Positions 22,346 through 36,600 of a DNA stretch of 64,000 nt are shown one piece after another (position 1 is the first letter of the stretch; every line of letters starts with the position of its first letter). The DNA comes from Dolomedes plantarius. Lineage: Eukaryota; Arthropoda; Arachnida; Araneae; Dolomedidae. Made by a program: the position numbers and the translations under genes. The DNA is taken from NCBI GenBank assembly GCA_907164885.2, contig OU015492.1, forward strand, positions 195,073,567 to 195,137,566, written 5' to 3'. Below the pieces are notes generated by a model, which was not told the origin of the DNA, did not search any database, and saw only the letters and a list, made by a program, of their open reading frames with translations.

Positions 22346-25300
22346 TAAAAACGAATAATGTGACATTAATTCTTACACTGCTGATCAGTATAATAATTAA
22401 TGTCAAATTAATTACACTATGACACTATTAGTATTACACTGTTGATCAGTGGAGGAGTAATGGTTTTATTCTCTCATATTCGTCATCAGTAACTTTTACA
22501 TGAATAAATAAAACAACATCACAACGTATCTTAAGGGGTACTAAAGGGTACTAAATAGTATCTCCATAGCTAAATATTGTACAGTGAAAAATGAAAATGG
22601 ACAGAAAGAGAAAGCTAAAGCAGGAAGGAAACACTGCTGTCTCATAATCTATGCGAAAGAGAATATGCAAGTCAAATTACGATGCAGAAAATTTGAGTCA
22701 GCCATTCAGCTGAAAGCTAAGAGCTGTAAGTTAAGAAGACATATGGAAGTTCATAGATATAGATTTTAAAGTGTACAAAAAGCGATAGTTTTATCTAGAA
22801 CAAAAGAAGTCTGCTATCTGTCTTACTATATTAGTCTATGAGCACACCCTTCCCCAAAGGTCCTAAGTTCTGAGATGCATGTGTTCATAAAAATACACGT
22901 GAAGTTTGCAGTCTTTAACTGGACATTTCCAGCCCAAGACAAAGAACATATACATCGGCTTGAAGACCAAAATTCTTGGGAAGCAATGATTATTTTTAAG
23001 CGCCGCCTGGTACAACATATTTTGTATGACATACATATTTTAAAAAAATTTAAAATACTATATTAAGTTACTATATAAGTTTCCCAGATATTTCTATAAC
23101 TAAATCGCTGACTAAAGAGTCACAAGCAGTGTAACATAATTTTAAAACTTATGACTGCAGTATAAGTAATTAATTTTGAATAAAAATGACATTTAAAAAG
23201 CAGAATAATTAACTTTTAAGAGCCCAAGCTAGAATGAATTTCAGCAAGTCTAACTTGTAGAAGTGCCAAACCCTGAATACAATGGGGCACCATTTTTCTA
23301 TGAAACAGACATTTCGGCAAATAATCTCAGCAAGTTTATTATTTACTAAAATACTTATATACATCATGTTTCTCCATTCTTTTTATTATTTCCTATGACT
23401 CACTTTCCTTCAACCAGGCAAGAAAATTTTTAGGGAATGTGTGGCAACTTCCTCACATACATTTGTTGAAATGTGTGACCTTATAATTTTGATAATAGCT
23501 CGTTATTGTTTTACATATTATACACTAATTAGTTCGTGTATAAACAGATGCCCTTTTCATAGAGGAAAAAAAGAAAGAAATAACTTAGGGGTTTATATAA
23601 AAACTCTTACGTTTGTTAGTAAGGTTTATTATCAATACAGAATGGTTACTATGACCTTTAAAAACAGTACGAGAGAGATTTACAGAATTACAAAGCCCCT
23701 TTTAAATGATTAGGTATCTAAAATCGATCATCTACTATATAAAATCAAAAAACACTAAATCAAATATGTAGTAATAAATTATTTGATAGTTGATTACTAC
23801 AGCTCCATGTAAAAACTTATAAAGGATGAATTTACAAATTTTTGCAGGCGCACAAAATTTCTATCTTTCCCAATGTTCTTTTACGAAAAATTTGTTGGAG
23901 GTAATTATTTTTTAATTGCTGTCGCTCACAGCTTAAATGTCTATGGCATTTTTGGGATACTGGTGTAGGTTAAATTTATCTGGAACATCTATTAATGCTA
24001 GAAATTTCATGATAAAATACAACTCAAAATTAATTTATATGATTTTATTTTTTGTGTTTGATCATACATGTGATTAATTAGTGAACAAGCAATTTTTTTT
24101 AATTGTTTGCTTTTTAGGAATATGTCATGCAATGTCCAGTTTTGTCCTTTAGGATGTAATTTATACTGATATACATTTCATTTTAAATGTAGAAAACAGA
24201 AAAAAATGGACTAAGATAAATTTTTAAATATTACAAATAATTAAAAACTATATAAATAAAACTATAAAATATTCAGAATTTTGTTTTGTTATATTCTATC
24301 ATACTATACAGTTGTCGGTAGTTTAGACTCCTTATTCAATGCAAAATAGAACGAAATGCAAAAGCTACATTTTTCTAGAATAACTGAATAAATTTTTAGT
24401 CTTCAACTTTCATCCTTTTAGTCATCCCTTTTATAAACTTCGAATATTAAGGGTTATTTACGCAATATGTTAGTATGTATTTTAAGGTTCACAGATTTAG
24501 GATGAACACATTTTGTAATATCCCCACAGTCAAAGTCAATATTTCCGTAAATTGTTTGCGTAGCAGTGGATAGCGTAATGATTTTTTTTCTTTCTTATAA
24601 GTGTTTTGGCATCAGATTTTATTTATTACTCCATTTTATCAGAATTCTTGCCAGATGAGGAGCGATTTTGTTAATGCATGGTTTACATTAGAATGTTTGG
24701 TATTGTGCGGACGTCTTCTTGCGTCAAAAGTACCAAACGCCAATAAACAAAACTCTCGTGTATCAAAAATTCTTTGTATTCAAAAGCAATATTTTCCAAC
24801 ACTTTTCGCGAAATTTAAAGTTGTATTTTTCGAAAAGAATGTATCCTATTTCCAATGAAAATAGATTTATTGCAGTATTGTTATGAGTTATGAAACAGCA
24901 TGTGCATGGTTTATTAGAGTTTAAATGATCACCGCATCTTTTACTGTCTTCTACAAGAAAGCCAAAAACTGGAAAAAGAAGTATAACTGCTATTGTAAAA
25001 AACAATATTCCCCGTGATTTTTCGAATAAAATAAGGATTTATTCTACTAAAAGTTTACACGTGTTCTAATACCGGTTGTATAAGAATCCTTATTAGTTGA
25101 GAAACTGTTTACTTATAATGCATGGTTTACTTTAGAATGTTCAACAGTAAGTGTTTTCAGAGTTTCTAGTGTCGAAAATCAAAATTGTCTTCAGCAAGGA
25201 ATTGTGATATTTAATAATATACATAACCATATTCAAAGACAATATTTCAATGAAATTTTACGTAACGTAAATGCAACTTTTTTTCAAGAGTTATTGAATC

Positions 25301-26300
25301 CTTCTTCCAGTTAAAATAGATGTACATAACAAGTCCTCCAAATTATAGTTTATTGGAGCATGAATGAGGTAAACAATGCGTCCTCAGAAATCCTACAAAA
25401 AGTTTTTAATAAATGCAGCAAAAGCCCTGTGCTAGCCTTCGAAAAGACGATGCACCCAAAGAGTTTTCATGTAACGTAAAGAATTATTTTACAAGACTCT
25501 AATACGAATCATACTGTAATTAAATTCATCATACTATCAGAATTCGTGTTAAGAAATTTCATGTGCTAGGATTATTTGATCGTGTGTGGTAATTGTGTTC
25601 AACCAGAACTTTAAAAACGGTCTTCAGCAAGTATGGCTGCATTACGCATGACGTTTATTAAACAAATTTACTAATTTTTAAAATACGCCAGGAAGCTAAT
25701 TTCATTACCAAACATATGTTCCGGACTTCCATACTTTGAGGTGGAGTACCTAGTACATTAACTTGTTGAAAGCAGTATATAAGGGGCAAACAGCGATTTT
25801 TGGCGAAATAGCGTGCATGTACCACACTGCCTGTTGAGGTACAGTTGAGTCACATTTGTTGCCAACTATTGAATTTCGAATTAGACGCATAGCTTATTTG
25901 TATTTGGTTGTGTTGCTTATCGGCGCCTTTTAGAGTACTCCTCTACAAAGATTTTTCACCCACCTCTTTAAATTAATCATATATGGGAAAGTCTGCGTAA
26001 CAGACGATGTTCCAGAATAAAATTTTACCACGATCTGAGATCTTGTGTGAGGACACAGGTGGTTTCTGTAAACATGCTTTTATCCGTACGAAATGTAATA
26101 TACTTAGGGGGTGTGCTGTCGTGCTTTTGGTGGTACGTGCAAAACAGTGGGAGGACGATGCTATAATGCCAGTGAGTACACACCTGCAAGATCGATACTG
26201 TCGGGGACTTCGGTCATAAATAATGGAAGAAGCCGATGAATTTGGCGATACCAGCTAGAGTAAGTAAATAAGGAGCATAGTTAAAAAGCTTTTATATTTC
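22346..26300. other. Probable intron; no gene recognised
   Basis: AT-rich sequence. The blocks at 24630-24700 and 25110-25180 share gcatggtttac.ttagaatgt, suggesting an old, weakly preserved duplication. A TATA-like motif is listed separately. Short open frames (61-90 codons) have no recognisable domain. Confidence 0.45.
25776..25786 (+). promoter_or_regulatory. TATA-box-like motif
   Basis: TATATAAGGGG is a strong TATA-box match in a locally less AT-rich setting. No clear initiator lies about 30 bp downstream and no exon follows that I can name, so a functional promoter is only a possibility. Confidence 0.2.
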
Positions 26301-26399
26301 CGCGCTGGATTTTTTTTTCTCTCTCTTCTGTTCTTCTGCTCTTAAATATGCGAGCTTCAAATATTCTCATCAAGCGCTTTCTAATATCCACCGGTTAGA

Positions 26400-27600
26400 A
26401 GGTTCATTAAAATATATTGCCAAACCGTACCCGCGAGCATAGAAAAAAAAAATGGGTGCTTCCCCCCTGAACGCCGCTTTCGAGCCACCCCTCGCTAGAG
26501 AGGGGACGGGGGTGGGGATGAAAAAAAAATTTGCCCCGGGACACGAGAAGCTTCGCTGGATAGAGAACTGAAAAAAAAAATTTTCTACTTTTTTTTTTTC
26601 ACTAATGCGAGGAGCGAAGCGGCCCTTGTTTTTTTGCGCTCTTAAAATCTTAAAAAACCATGTTTGTATTTTAAAAACCATTAATGACTAAGCTTTTTTT
26701 TTACTTTTTTACCGGCTCTAAATGAAAGGAGAGACAAAAAAAAGCTTGGGTGAGGGGGGTGGGACGCGAAATGAAGACGCAGACACGGGCCGTAATGAAA
26801 AACAGCCGGGTAAAAAAAAAAAAAAAAAATAAGGGGTAAAAAAAAAAAAAACGCCAAATGACGACGAATCTAGAAAGGAAGGAAGCAGGGGGAGGGGATA
26901 CAAAAAAAAAAGAAAGAAAAAAAATCGAGCTGCGCCCTTACATCGTTTTTAATAAGAACATTCGTTAAAAAAGAAGCGAATGCGAGGTTTTTATGAGAAG
27001 CAAAATACTTAATGGAGAAGAAAGTCGTTACGGTCGGAGGAAGCAGTAGAAAAAATAAAAAGAGAAAACTTGTTAAGAGATGCAAATGCATTTCGATTAG
27101 AAAAACTCATTAACGAAGGACGGTACACTTCCACCCCCTTGCCCCCCTCGGCGCCAGAAGCCTTGTCCGCCAATGCGCTTGTGACACGTGTTTGTGCAGC
27201 TTCGCAACCGCCCACCCCCCAAAAGACTGGGTTCTTATTAAAAGAAGCCCCCTCCCCCACGGGAGAGCACGGGATTTGTTTCCTCTTATATTTTTTTTTT
27301 AATTTGTCCTTTGCCAGGGAGTAGCAGAAAAATGTCCCTGCCCACTTTTAATTTAGCGTCGTCTCATTCCGATGCTTGTGCCAGGGTAATCACATATGGA
27401 ACGCGAAATTCGGAATGAGGGGCATTTGTTTTATCGGGATTTCCCGTTAACAGTTCGCCGTAACAATAAGTAATTGCCATGCGCCGTCGTACGCCCATTA
27501 TCTGGGGGCTTAAGGACGTCGCTTGCCAGCGATACATGTCACATATATTCCCCTCGATTAATCAATCAAGGAATGTGCTGATTTTTAAGCGTCCTTTTGC
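26400..27600. promoter_or_regulatory. GC-richer region with homopolymers; candidate non-coding element
   Basis: Composition is mixed, with A-runs (26812-26850) and C/G-rich parts (27120-27260, 27360-27600). An ATGCAAAT octamer lies at 27079-27086. The segment 27380-27590 looks like unique, non-repetitive sequence with several TAAT/ATTA cores. No coding domain is recognised in the frames here. Confidence 0.3.
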
Positions 27601-27937
27601 GGGGAACATCCATTTTTCTCGCCATCAAGTTTCTTAATTTTGATTTATTCTTGATAATCTGCGGGTGCGGGCTTTGAGGGACTCAAACCCCCCGACATGC
27701 TTACATCTTAATGTGGTTGATGGATTGTGTAGCGAGAATACAGTAATAAAAACTCTCACCTCATAATTTAAGTAATTATAACCCCCCAGTTTTTAAATTT
27801 AAGTTAAAATAAAAGTTTTAAAAAAATTACTGAAAAAGACAGTTTTTATCAAATACGGTTGACTGATAGTAAAGTAGAAATATAAGAAGAAAAAAAAACT
27901 TTGTTCCTCGAACATGACTAATAGTAAACCGTATCTT

Positions 27938-28135
27938 CGAACTCCCTGTTATGGTTTGGTTTTGAGCGCTACGGTCAGGTTTTTTGCTCATTAGAAGGCT
28001 AATTAGACCGGGACCTACAGTTTAAAGCCGATTCCGAACAGCTACAAACATCCACGCCAACAGAGGGACTCGAACCCACTGGATCTGAATCGAATGCCAG
28101 TGCCCTAGCCATCACCTGGCGAACTCCCTGTTATG
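27938..28135 (-). mobile_element. tRNA-derived SINE with 16-bp target site duplications
   Basis: cgaactccctgttatg occurs at 27938-27953 and again at 28120-28135, flanking the element. On the minus strand the body has an A-box-like block (TGGCTAGGGCACTGG, 28097-28111) and a perfect B box (GGTTCGAGTCC, 28066-28076) with a T-arm-like stem. The 3' end is A-rich (plus strand gtttggtttt). Target duplication plus internal pol III boxes make this a well-supported SINE insertion. Confidence 0.85.
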
Positions 28136-28287
28136 AAACTTAAAAAATTAAACATGTTTAACTCGAATTAAAAGAGTACCTACAGAAATTTTTGTTAAAA
28201 TACCACTGAAAAAAGTTTTCTCGGGCTATTTAAGTGCATTAAATAAACGTGCCAAAACATCTGTGAACGTCTTATACTCCTAAACAA

Positions 28288-28357
28288 CCCCCCCCCCCAA
28301 AAAAAAAAAAAATAAAAATAAATAAATAAATAAATAAAAATAAATAAATAAATAAAA
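28288..28357. repeat. C-run, A-run and (AAAT)n low-complexity tract
   Basis: About nine C, then A-rich sequence and several AAAT/AAATA units. The minus-strand frame encoding YLFIFIYLF is an artefact. Confidence 0.9.
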
Positions 28358-29701
28358 GAAATACTAAAAAATTCTGCTTCCCTCAACTGAAAGAAAAGGG
28401 CAACGTTTATAGATACAAACTCAGCAGTCATTGTTATACGAATAAATATGAATCTGAACCATCAGTTTGTGTGTAGTTTATGTTATTTTACAAAATAATC
28501 CCATGAAATTCACTAAAAAATGAAAGAAAATCGTATATTTACTGTCAAAATAAATGGGCAAGAACTGCGAGGACGGAAATGAACTAAGGAGACAACAAGA
28601 AAGCTGTATCTCTTTATACATTAAAATATCTAAAATTTTTCTCATTGTAGAAATTCAATTTTTTCACTACTATGTCTGATTAAGACCTAGATATATAAAA
28701 AAAAATGTTAGGATCTCAAACAGTCTATTATGCCATAAATATTAATCCTCGTGTAAAGTTGCCAGTTCAGCGAACAAATTTCTTCTATTCGAGGTTTAAA
28801 AATACAAAATGGTCTCTTTTTTGGCCCTAGGCTAGAATAATTCTACTTCTAAAGCTACCGTTATACAGTACCTAAAAACTGACACTATTTTGCTATTAAG
28901 TTTCAGTTAGATGAATGCACTATTTGTTGCGAGAACTTTCTCAGGTAGAAAACTCTGTCCCTGTCCCAAAAGAAATAAAAAATGCGATCTGATAACTACA
29001 TCTCACTTAGTCTATTTGAAAATTAGTTTATCCAGTTCCATTACGTTAAAACGTCAGCATGTTTAAACAACCTTTGAAATTTTTTATAATTATTATTTGA
29101 ATTACTCGAAATTTAACCTACCCAGCTATCTTTTCCTTTGTCTCTCTATGCATAAATATTGTATCATTACAATTTAGACCATTACACTGTAAATAAATAT
29201 ACAAGAAAGACAAGTTTATTCGCACATATATCATATTTTATAGCCACTACATCAGTTATTGAAACACAGGCACTCTAGAGTTATTACAGTGCTTGTATAA
29301 CTCTACATGTTAATATCCCTGTGGCTAAACTTCATTTAATATCTCTTCAGAAACACTATGTTTTTATTTCCTTTACTCATGTAGAGGCTACTGAAGACTA
29401 TGAGTTAATAAAAGATGTTTTTCTTATATCCTCATCTACAGAGTTAAGCATAATGGATAGTGATTCAATAATATTTATTCTACTAGACTTTGGTTCTCGA
29501 AGCTCGAATTGATACCATTAGTTTTTCTGTCTCTTCTTCATTCTTATTTGTTATTTATCTGTTTTATATATCCAAAAAATCAATCAAATTTCTGTGCAAA
29601 GAGAAATAAATTATCTAAGTTTAAAATGTATGGTACTACTCTAATTTCCCACAAGTTGTAGCTGTAACCACAGTCAATGAAAAGACCCAAGGTAAAAATT
29701 A
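28358..29701. other. AT-rich spacer, nothing recognised
   Basis: No supported gene, transposon or regulatory element. Confidence 0.5.
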
Positions 29702-30242
29702 ATATATATAATAGCCGTTGTCTCTGTATAACACTTCCGGGGTGTACTCATCTTTCAATTGAAGCCCTCAGTAAACAAATGGCCGGTTAGGCTTAATTTC
29801 AATTTCAGATGTGGATCAGAATTTTTTCTTACCTAAAAACTAATATCTTCTCCATCAAATCACGTTTGTTCGGCCTAATTTTCTATAAAACATTCAGAAC
29901 TAAAAAAAAATTGGATGCTTTTAGCTGTATATTTAACAGTTTTTAAAAATCTGTTTACTTTTGCGATGAATTCTGAAAGTAAACGAACTTGAATGTGAAT
30001 GAATCAAGTAGCTCAAGTATTCATATCGCGTAGTGAGGTGTAAAAAACTGGATGGCAGCCTACTACTCGAATCGCATGAAAAACTAAATAAATAAAAAAT
30101 AATGAAAGGGTTTGCTTTTACAAGGTGTGGATTAAATGCAATATTGTTAGATAATTCGGGATATTTTTTAACTTTCATATACTTTTTCCATTATGACGTC
30201 ATTATTAGTATTATGACGTCAAAATGACGGGTTACCTTCTAG
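29702..30242 (+). mobile_element. Helitron-like element (copy G)
   Basis: Near-identical to 18972-19499 in reverse. It ends gacgggttaccttCTAG followed by T. The 5' end near tatatataatagccgttgtc is placed by comparison and uncertain by a few bases. Just inside the 3' end, gacgtc occurs twice within a short inverted arrangement. The 81-codon frame it shares with copy F is on the minus strand of the element and not a recognisable protein. Confidence 0.65.
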
Positions 30243-33200
30243 TACATAAATAATTGAGAATGATGAGCAGGATCAATTACTCTCAGCACTCTTAAGCATC
30301 AAATTATTCCACATTCAAGATTTTACACAACAAGATTTTACATTCTGTGTGATCAAAGTATCCTTTAATAAATTTTTAATATTTCGTCATTATTTATGGT
30401 TATATTTTGATAAGCTTTCCCTGAATGCAGTTGTGTATACAAGCCAAAAACTTGTGTTACTCCATGTGAACAGTATTTCACCATTATAAATGGGTAACAC
30501 TGGTCCCCCAGTGCAATTTCTCAAATCATAATTTAAATAAATGACGCTATTTTCTCCTGTCAGTGCTCCTGATATTTAAAAAAAAAATACTACATTTACT
30601 TTGAAAAGATATGTTAAAGTATATTTTTTCAATTTTTAGCCATGATAAAAACAGTTGAATCACGCAAATAAACTTTAATTTCGTCGTATTTCTAACTAAA
30701 TCACGTTTTTTTCAGCATTTTCATTTGTAATTTAATTTTACTCAGTTAGGGTTTTTTAAACGATTAATTGATATCTTATTAATACAATTTAATGAATTCT
30801 GTCGGATAATTAATAGGTTTCAGCGAGAATTTGGTCAGTCAACAAAATAATTAAATACTTGTAAGAAAAAAAATCCCCAAAAGCGACCAACACATGGAAC
30901 GATTATATTGCAGTAACCAGATAATAAAGCATAAATTGATGTACTTCAATAAAAGTTCAGCAGACAGACAATGTATTCCTTTATATATGCACAACAAGCA
31001 ATGTTTTCCTTATAATACTGGACTCAAGTAATAGTTATGTATAAAAATATAAGCTCGTCCAAACTTGGTATATGGTATTTCTTGTGTTATACTTTAAAAA
31101 TCTGATTAAAGTAATTATGTTATGTATGAAAACAATAGCTCCACTCTGAAGTTTGTTATACCTTATTAACATTTTAGATCATTAATAACAAAATTTAAAA
31201 TGTTTCTTATAATTTTGAAAATATATAAATACACAAGTTTTAAATTTGAAAAAAAAATTGTGCAATATGGAAAAGTTCATATATCCTACGTGCTCCATAT
31301 TTCAACAATCATATATTGAGAGAAACTTGATTGCATATATCTGATTTAACAGGTTTAGTGAGCGGCATGTACAAGATTTATTTTTCATACCAAATAATTT
31401 CCAATATATGATTGCAAATCTAAATTAACTTTTATCAATACGCAACTGGTACAACATGCAGGAAAAGAGTAAAGACACACTATTTTTAACAGCTATTGCA
31501 GAGATACAGTGTGGTGTTTTCGACAGCCCAGAGGAGAAATGCCTTTATATTTCATATAGAAATACTCCTGGCGGCAATCACGCTTTTCGTTGCGAAACGT
31601 ATTGAAATAAATATAGAATCAAGAACTGCGTGTTGTTAGCCAAGCAATATGACTGCAAAGAAACGGTCTTTTCGACGAAGGAAAATGCCATGGGTTTTAA
31701 AAGCTTCAGATAGCATTACAGACAGGACAGCTACAATCAAGAACATTTCTGATAAACTTTATAACTCAATTCATTTTGCTGTTGCGTCAGCTAAAGTAAT
31801 TTAGAGAGATGAATCATACACCCTTTGAAGTCTATTATTAAAAGTATGTCAAAAAGTTATCGTCTGTTTAGGTCTCATGCTCATATTAGCAAATAAAAAG
31901 GACTTTGGTCCCGTGGTATGTCCAGGCAAACGTATACACAATTCCTTATGATAATAATGGATGTGATGTCTTTTCAACTGAAGCCGAGGCGACTGTTGCA
32001 CATGTGATATAAAAAATATCGAGCAACGTCAGTGTAAGTATTTATAAACGTGGAGTGAAGCTGTGGCTTCATAGATCAGTGCCCATATGGATGCGTTTTG
32101 ATAGAATGCTAGTTGGTACCAGTCAAAATATGACGGCTAAATAGTAAATAAATGTACTAATACACAAATTATACTCAACACATCATTGCCAAATGTTGAA
32201 AATCATAATAATGCGCAGGAACAAATTAATATGTTTAAGCGGCCTCGTGGTTAGTGAGTATCTAAAGCCAGATTTAAAAATGACACTGAGCATGCGCAGA
32301 AAGCAATTTTTTTATTTGTAAATTATCCCTAATTAAACAGCGCGAAATAAGCAATCTCCCTCAGGTTCAATCTTATATTTCACAAACATAATTATCATAA
32401 AAATAAAAATGGCAGAGAGAGAGATCTAGAGAGACTCCTCGGAATAAACGCGTTTATCATTAAAACATGTCACTGAACATGCGCAGAAATCAATTTTCAA
32501 TTGTAAATTATCACAAATCAATAGAAATTGCGCTTCCAAAAATCAAATTTGACAAATCTACAGATTGCAATCTTCCGTTTAAGACCAGACTGAAGTAAAT
32601 TGATGCCGTAGTTTTCTCTCACGGACTACCCAAAAAGTCGGCTTAGCAACTTAAATATATATGTGTGTTCTTCCATACAGGTAGCGTTTTTTGAGTATTT
32701 TCTTATATTGTCATAGTAAAAAGGAAACTGATGGTGGTACATCACAATGGCTGCACGATCAGCGACTTCAACGAGCTTTTCTACTTGCACTTTTGACCTT
32801 TCTAAGACGAAAACGTATGACGTATTATAAACGAAAGTTGCGGCACCTCCGCTTTGAATACCTGCTAAGATCCGCACTAAACAAGGATAGAGATTAAATT
32901 AAGTCATGGTTTTTTTTTTTTTTTTTGCCCCTGAAAAATATGTGTTGTTAAAATAAGGAAAAATGCCCCATAAAGGCAAATAGTCCTATTTCCAACTCGG
33001 AACTTAATGCGAGTGTCATTGCAGCAGTTGTTGTTGAGAAGATGATATTCACTATATGTTACAACAAAATATTCTTACTACTAATTAACTGATTTCTGAA
33101 GTCGCAAAAGCCATGAAGCAATCACAAAACACGTAACAATTTTGTCTTTATTAATTCTCTTTCAGTCTCAACGTCTTTTCCTGACAGATTTTGCACGTTA
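30243..33200. other. AT-rich spacer; no gene recognised
   Basis: No clear element. The segments 31490-31720 and 32590-32890 are less AT-rich. The latter has an 83-codon minus-strand frame and a 68-codon plus-strand frame across the same DNA, neither with a recognised domain. Either could be a decayed transposon. Confidence 0.4.
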
Positions 33201-33205
33201 CATTA

Positions 33206-33216
33206 CACACACACAC

Positions 33217-33259
<43 letters not shown>

Positions 33260-33260
33260 C
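33206..33260. repeat. (CA)n-(TA)n microsatellite
   Basis: A CA run followed by a TA run immediately precedes a pogo-like element end. Confidence 0.95.
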
Positions 33261-33263
33261 GTA

Positions 33264-33593
33264 CAGTAAAACCTCGTTTATGCGGACTAACTGGGACCAC
33301 AGGCAATCCGGATAATCCAAGCAATACGGGTATTAAGCAAAACAAAATCCTTAACTAATCAGACTTACCGTTTAATACGATAAAAAACTATGTTTTGTAA
33401 GAAAATTACGTAGTATCATTTACAAGCATTAAAAAATATAAAAATAACTTTTCACATCATTCCTTTACAAAGAATTGGTAAGTCTAGTAAAGCTTCCTTA
33501 AACTCAACAAAAAGCATTTTATTACCGTAACTTATTGTATAATCAATGCAGGAACTGTACATTGAATCAAACTAAAAGGCAAATATTTGGCGT

Positions 33594-33597
<4 letters not shown>
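33264..33597 (+). mobile_element. pogo/Tigger-like element, one end only
   Basis: It begins CAGTAAAACCTCGTTTATGC after TA and follows the other two copies through the gaatcaaactaaaaggc block. It stops at a (TA)n microsatellite; the right-hand inverted end is missing. This copy preserves the uninterrupted sequence at both positions where nested insertions sit in the other copies. Confidence 0.85.
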
Positions 33598-33644
<47 letters not shown>

Positions 33645-33672
33645 ATATATATATGTGTGTGTGTGTGTGTTG
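33598..33672. repeat. (TA)n-(TG)n microsatellite
   Basis: TA run with TATG variants ending in (TG)n, at the truncation point of the pogo-like copy. Confidence 0.95.
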
Positions 33673-36600
33673 TTTCAATGTCTGTTCCCTGATCATTAAG
33701 CAAATATCTCTGTGTGCCTATAACAAGACATGGAAAACAACTTTGGATAAAAAAACACTTTAAATTCAAATTTTGTTCCCTTGCAACTTAAATTGCAGTG
33801 TAAATACTGAAAGCCATGTTTATGAGACATATGAATGACGTATCCAAAAAGTAATCTTAAACTATGGCATTTCTTTATCAGCTGCCTCAGTATCTTAATA
33901 ATCCATAAATGATCTGCGATACTCTTTGCAACGAAAACATGGCTATAAACAAGGATGTTTTTAGAAGATCAAATGTTCCTGTCACTTTGAAATGATTGCT
34001 GGCTAATTCTTTTATGACTGATCGTCATCCTTTTTATGAGTTATCTATTAAATAGCTAATGATCTTAAAGTGTCCGATTTAAATATAAATAATTAATCTT
34101 CAGTATCGTTTTTATTGCATTTTTCACTTCCAGGATAATACCACGAGGTAGTTGAGTTGCACAATTTTTCTTTAGTTTTGACCACAATGACCGAATTTTA
34201 AATTAATAATTAATACAAATTGTATGTATAGAGCCTTAGCTGTGCTTGCTACTGTTAACATTTTTAAGAGTCTGCAAGTAGTTATAATTGTGCCACCTTA
34301 GGACATATTTCGATTAAACTTTACTCTTCCTTCGGAACATTGAAACGTGAGCTTCCGTGAATCTCTGTTAAATGTAACAGAATATGACATTCATTATTGA
34401 AGAATGTGAAAGAGAGTCAGTGGTGAAACGGCCAAGCGTGTCTCTCTGGCTTGCTTTAGTTCAGGTAAGCACATCGTTGGAGAAATTTTCAAGAGAGAAG
34501 ATGAAATATAAAGCGTTGTTGCAGATACGCTATATCTTAAACAATTCATAAATTAAAAAAAAAAAAAAACTCTTCTATATCCAAATATTATTGTATGCGA
34601 TAAGCCTAATGCTTCAGAAGAAAAATAAAAATCTGGTACATATCCGGAACTAAATGCACGTCTACAACATAGGATACAACAGAAGATAGGTATCTCTGTG
34701 CTAGAAATGACCATGAATCCTCGTGGTATAATCCTAGATTCACTTTATGGATTAAATAAAAATGCTAATAAATGCGGGTGAAATTCATTTCGAGTGCCTC
34801 TAATTTCGAGATTAACAAGTCTTTTCATGCAAATTGTCCACCATCTAGTCATACCTCAATCTTTTCTAAACAAGACTTATAAACAATTACTTATAAAAGT
34901 TATAAGTAATTTTGACTTATTGCATTCTTTTAATCCAAATTCATGATATTGAACACGGTAAGTTTGAAAGGTCACGCCGGCAGATGTATTTATTTTTTTC
35001 TCTTATAGAAATTTTTGTGAAAGTTAGGTAGAGCTACTGTGCTTAAATAATTACAGACGACGTTTGGTGGCGCTGCTTGGCTGAGATAACTTCGCACCCT
35101 CTTTACCTCGACACCATGTTAGTTTAGCTTTTGATTCGAACCATGTAGATGTGTATTTTGATACGGGATGATGGGTTCTATTTCGAACGAATTCTATGCT
35201 CGTATTCTTGATTGGGTTTTTAGCTATTATTTACATATTGTTTTTTGTGTTATTAAAACTGCTTGTTATGTTTAGCCGTGCATCAGATTCTTTAGATTAT
35301 TCCTTGATTTACCACTGAACCACTTTCGATTATGCAACAGAAGTAACACATAATGCATTTAATTGCTGAACCACTTTCGATTTTGCAACAGAAGTAACAC
35401 ATAATGCATTTAATTGATAAGTAACAACTTGTTCATTTTTCAGGGACTCTTCGAACAAATTCCAATAAAGCCGTCTATAATGGCCACTACAGATCTTCTG
35501 ATGCATCCTTTTAATCCAGACTCCAACACTAAATACGACAAGATTAAATGGGCACAACTGAGGTTTTTTTCTCAGCTGCATACAGCACAGCGTGTATAAC
35601 ATTTTGCTCATTCTTCAAGAAATCTTCTTGGAAATTCCAACAAGACGGACTGTAAACGTTACTACTGGTGCATCCGTTTCAATCCATCCAATATTTCTAT
35701 ACTGAAATCGTAGTATTTAATATAAACAATTGTATTTTTTTACCTATCAGCAGCACAACACGTATTACATGTTACTGATAAGTAGCTCATTTCAATAAAA
35801 AAAAACATAGCAACATAACCAGGTTTATGAGAGAATACTACAAATTTTTACTGCTCACGTGAAAGTTAATTGAGTTCTTCTCAATCTATTACAGACATTC
35901 TAAAGTCACACTGAATAATTCTTCAATTCAGTTGTTCAAGATTACAATTTTTTCGCTGTCTTTATGATTTTTAAATGAAAAATTTCAACATTCATTACCT
36001 TCAAATTCAGAACCTACCACGAATGAAATATTGAAATGCATATATAACAGTTTAGTTAATATTAAATAATGATAAAAGTATTTTTCATAAATTCAAATAC
36101 GGCACAGTTCAAGCAGACCAAGCAAAAGTCCCTGTAAGTATTCACTTTCTGTTAAATTCTCCTTCTAATTCCAATTTATACATGTCCCTATAACCATATT
36201 TTTGATTTAGTATAAGTTATAAATCACTAACAAATTTCAAGATACCATAAAATCTCTCAATATAATGTTATTATTTAACATAAAAACGTTAAATAACTCA
36301 TGCAAGATACTGTAAAAACCTAAAATTGTCTAATAACGGTTATTTAGGCGGTGAAATATATTATGTTAGCTCTATATCATTATGTAGGATTTAATTGGAG
36401 TCTAACGACAACATATCGGTCAAAAATAATAACATAAACAAAGCAAATATAACAAGTAACACAATAACTTACATAATGCTCTAGGGTCAAAATTATAATA
36501 AAGGCAAAATGAGTAGAAAATAAATAAAAATTTGGACTCACCTGACTGTATCTCTGGAACCGGGCACGATTCCGAAACAGACAGGTCGAAAAAGAAAAGA

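Noticed and set aside
32626..32897. Overlapping 83- and 68-codon frames, considered as a Harbinger-type nuclease fragment
   Set aside because: No catalytic or conserved motif could be matched in either frame.
36536..36600. Minus-strand donor-like CAG|gtgagt with an upstream VSESCP-like peptide, considered as the missing groucho exon
   Set aside because: The peptide does not continue as DRIKEEF and there is no acceptable acceptor.
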